Position numbers and translations under genes: made by a program. Below the pieces are notes generated by a model that was not told where the DNA came from, made no database searches, and saw only the letters and a list, made by a program, of their open reading frames with translations. Shown in pieces: positions 62,407 through 64,000 of a stretch of DNA of 64,000 bases. The stretch covers positions 3,124,001-3,188,000 of the forward strand of contig NZ_CP029551.1 in the NCBI RefSeq assembly GCF_003173735.1. Reading direction: 5' to 3'. Position 1 is the stretch's first letter. Each line of letters opens with the position of its first letter. This DNA is from Methylobacterium radiodurans (GTDB taxonomy: Bacteria; Pseudomonadota; Alphaproteobacteria; Rhizobiales; Beijerinckiaceae).

Positions 62407-62515
62407 GACGGGCGGCTTCGCGCGCGGCCCTGCCGCCGCGGGTGCCCTCTCCGGCCGGCAGCCTCAGACCGGGAAACCGCTGCCGCCCGGCGATTAAACG
62501 CCCGTCAAGTGTCGA

Positions 62516-62543
62516 GCCGGCAAGGATTGGCCGGCAAGGATTG
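62516..62543 (+). repeat. 14-bp direct tandem repeat
   Basis: GCCGGCAAGGATTG occurs twice without a gap, 98 bp upstream of the DUF1150 gene. It may be a slippage product or a protein site. Confidence 0.9.
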
Positions 62544-62641
62544 ATCGCAGAGCGCGCCGACACCACATGCGGATCAGGCCCCGCGGTCGCTTCGGGACCG
62601 CACGACAGGCCTGAAGCTCTGCCTCGAAAGGAGGGCACGAC

Positions 62642-62926
62642 ATGACCGATCTGAACCCGTCTCCCCTCACGCCGGCCGACCTCGATCCGGCCGAGTTCAA
62701 CACCGCCGATCTCGCGGCGCTCGGCGAGGGCCACATCGCCTACGTGCGCCCGATCACCTCGGACGAGGTCAAGCGGATGTTCCCGCAGGCGCCCGACCTG
62801 ACGCCCGGCCTCGACCTCTTCGCCCTGCTCTCGGCGAGCGGCGCCCCGATCCTGCTCGCGGATTCCCGCGAGGTCGTGCTGGCCAACGCCTTCGCGCACG
62901 ACCTGCAGCCGGTCAGCCTGCACTGA
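62642..62926 (+). CDS. DUF1150 family protein
   Basis: A 94-residue protein of the DUF1150 family, confined largely to alphaproteobacteria and often encoded after hsp20. The family core is plain: LAALGEGHIAYVRPITSDEVKRMFPQAP, then LDLFALLSASGAPILLADSREVVLANAFAHDLQPVSLH. No function is established; link with heat shock is inferred from position. A strong AAAGGAGGG precedes ATG 62642. A 235-bp spacer separates it from hsp20, so it may have its own promoter. An 11-bp hairpin follows. Confidence 0.9.
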   Translation: MTDLNPSPLTPADLDPAEFNTADLAALGEGHIAYVRPITSDEVKRMFPQAPDLTPGLDLFALLSASGAPILLADSREVVLANAFAHDLQPVSLH

Positions 62927-62984
62927 TCCACCCTTCGGTCGCGCGTCGGCCGCGACGGGGCGCGAGCCTCGTCGGAGGCGCGCC

Positions 62985-63019
62985 CTGACGGCGCCAGGCT
63001 CCCCGTCCGGCGCCGTCAG
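62985..63019. terminator. Bidirectional hairpin after DUF1150
   Basis: A perfect 11-bp stem CTGACGGCGCC/GGCGCCGTCAG with a 13-nt loop, between the convergent DUF1150 and hydrolase genes. A short TTTCTC follows on the plus strand. Confidence 0.65.
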
Positions 63020-63027
63020 ACCGTTTC

Positions 63028-63801
63028 TCACGCCATCTCCGCCACCGCCCCGATCAGCCGCGTGATGTCCTGCGGCCGCGAGAGGCGGTGGTCGCCGTCC
63101 GCGATCAGGGTCAGCACCGTGCCCTCCGCGGGCAGCCGGTCGAGGATCTTGAAGGCGTGCGGGTGCGGCACGTCCGGGTCGCGCATCCCCTGGAGGATGT
63201 GGACCGGGCAGCCGAGATCGAGCGGGCCGGTCAGCAGCCGGTTCCGCCGCCCGTCCGCGATCAGCGCCATGGTGACGGGATCGGGCTCCGGCGCGTAGGC
63301 GCTCTGGCGCATCCAGACCCCGTCGCGCTCCAGCGCGTCCCGCACGCCTTTCGGGAACTGGTCCCACATCAGGTCCTCGGTGAAGTCGAGGGCCGGGGCG
63401 ATCAGCACCAGCCCGGCGGCCGGCCGCCCGGCGGCGAGGCGGGCCCGTGCGGCGAGGCAGGCGATCCAACCGCCCATCGAGGAGCCGACGAGCACCGGCC
63501 GCTCCGGCGCATGGGCCGCGATCACAGCCTCGGCATCCTCCAGCCAGGTCGAGATCGTGCAGGCGGCGAAATCCCCGCCCGAGGCGCCGTGGCCCGTATA
63601 GTCGAAGCGCACGAAGCGGCGCCCCGCGCGCTCCGCCCAGTCATCGACCGCCACGGCCTTGGTGGCGCCCATGTCGGAGCGGAAGCCGCCGAGCCAGACC
63701 ACCGGCGGCCCAGCGCCGTCCCGCACCCGCAGGGCGATCTCGCGCCGGCTCCCGCCGTCCCCGACCGCGATGAACGCGGGCGCCTCATCCGTCTGCCCCA
63801 T
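63028..63801 (-). CDS. Alpha/beta hydrolase
   Basis: A 257-residue alpha/beta-fold hydrolase. The nucleophile is Ser108 in GSSMGGW; the acid is probably Asp in MRDPDVPHPHAF and the base His in GDHRLSRP. An oxyanion-type HGASGGDF and GGFRSDMGA near the start fit the family of carboxylesterases related to the mitochondrial thioesterase ABHD10. It is cytoplasmic. ATG 63801 follows GAGAAGGGG. It is convergent with DUF1150 and divergent from whatever begins at the window end. Substrate unknown. Confidence 0.92.
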   Translation of the reverse strand: MGQTDEAPAFIAVGDGGSRREIALRVRDGAGPPVVWLGGFRSDMGATKAVAVDDWAERAGRRFVRFDYTGHGASGGDFAACTISTWLEDAEAVIAAHAPERPVLVGSSMGGWIACLAARARLAAGRPAAGLVLIAPALDFTEDLMWDQFPKGVRDALERDGVWMRQSAYAPEPDPVTMALIADGRRNRLLTGPLDLGCPVHILQGMRDPDVPHPHAFKILDRLPAEGTVLTLIADGDHRLSRPQDITRLIGAVAEMA

Positions 63802-63924
63802 CCCCTTCTCCTCTCGCGATGCTTCCCGGCCTGAACGCTTCAGCTTCAGGCTCCGTTTACCCGACCGTAAAGCCCGGGGCCGATCCTGTGACGATGCGTA
63901 CGAGACAGAGGGTAGCGTTCCGCA
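63802..63924. promoter_or_regulatory. Divergent promoter region at window end
   Basis: 123 bp between the hydrolase start and the next rightward frame. It includes TTTAC-CCGACC-GTAAA (63856-63871), an inverted repeat with a six-base spacer that is unusually A/T-rich for this DNA. Confidence 0.4.
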
Positions 63925-63999
63925 GATGACCGGCGAGACGCGCAGCCCCACCGGCTTTCCCACACAGGCACCGCCGCTCGCGGGCGCCTGCGTGCTTCA
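63925..63999 (+). CDS. Start of a further gene, cut by the window end
   Basis: ATG at 63925 opens a frame of 25 codons that runs to the last base of the window. The final residues GACVLQ resemble the first strand of family 4 glycosyltransferases (for example ILQVIP...GGAER), which often follow this hydrolase in related genomes. The fragment is too short for a firm call, and no strong ribosome site is visible. It could also be a non-coding frame. Confidence 0.35.
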
Positions 64000-64000
64000 G

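Overview
The window is a stretch of chromosome with very high GC content, an estimated 70% or more. It comes from an alphaproteobacterium of the Hyphomicrobiales (Rhizobiales), most likely Methylobacterium or a close relative. I infer this from gene orders I know from that group: cysE next to a DUF3126 protein; an IscU-like scaffold, yidD, folE and hisI together; tandem yejA-type binding proteins; heparinase, methyltransferase and purH in a row; pheA with kdsB beside a membrane-anchored cytochrome c; and hsp20 followed by DUF1150. Intergenic spaces carry many small GC-rich palindromes of the kind common in Methylobacterium genomes. I saw no rRNA, tRNA, IS element, prophage, CRISPR array or plasmid hallmark. 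Coding density is high and the region reads as core chromosome with a few accessory cassettes.

Layout. 1-9.8 kb: the 3' end of ppx, cysE and DUF3126, a small membrane protein, two paralogous transglutaminase-like (BTLCP) exported proteins on either side of an unknown 89-residue protein, yidD, the IscU-like scaffold, folE-hisI-patatin, a CBS protein and a rhomboid protease. 10-18.4 kb: a PAS protein, a double-PilZ protein, and a four-gene MoxR-DUF58-BatA/DUF4159-large membrane protein operon. 18.6-31 kb: a DyP peroxidase, a serine beta-lactamase-like esterase, GNAT, a yejA-yejA-yejB import cluster whose second binding protein is frameshifted and which lacks yejE and yejF, a PAS protein, a DmpA-type peptidase and acs. 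31.5-40.8 kb: an MHS transporter with an unusual large loop, a prephenate dehydrogenase, purH, a methyltransferase, heparinase, a GAF protein and a ZnuA-type zinc-binding protein. 41-49 kb: a Spy-like protein, an ABC exporter, aldose epimerase, pheA, kdsB, a cytochrome c and a HerA-like ATPase. 49-64 kb: a porin, an aldo/keto reductase, a cyclase-small membrane protein-YaiI operon, a solitary BrnA-like antitoxin, three transporters, exbB-exbD-tonB, two unknown proteins, hsp20-DUF1150, an alpha/beta hydrolase and the start of one further gene.

The genes cover central metabolism (acetate activation; purine, folate, histidine and aromatic amino acid synthesis; KDO activation), envelope energetics and transport (ExbBD-TonB, the porin, peptide and zinc binding proteins) and several signalling proteins (PilZ, PAS, GAF, CBS, class III cyclase). 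The least understood parts are the MoxR/DUF58/DUF4159 operon, the BTLCP pair with its middle gene, and the regulatory DNA: a heat-shock promoter plus Shine-Dalgarno-hiding hairpin before hsp20, a 17-bp palindrome before the zinc gene, and inverted composite repeats near 37.2 kb.
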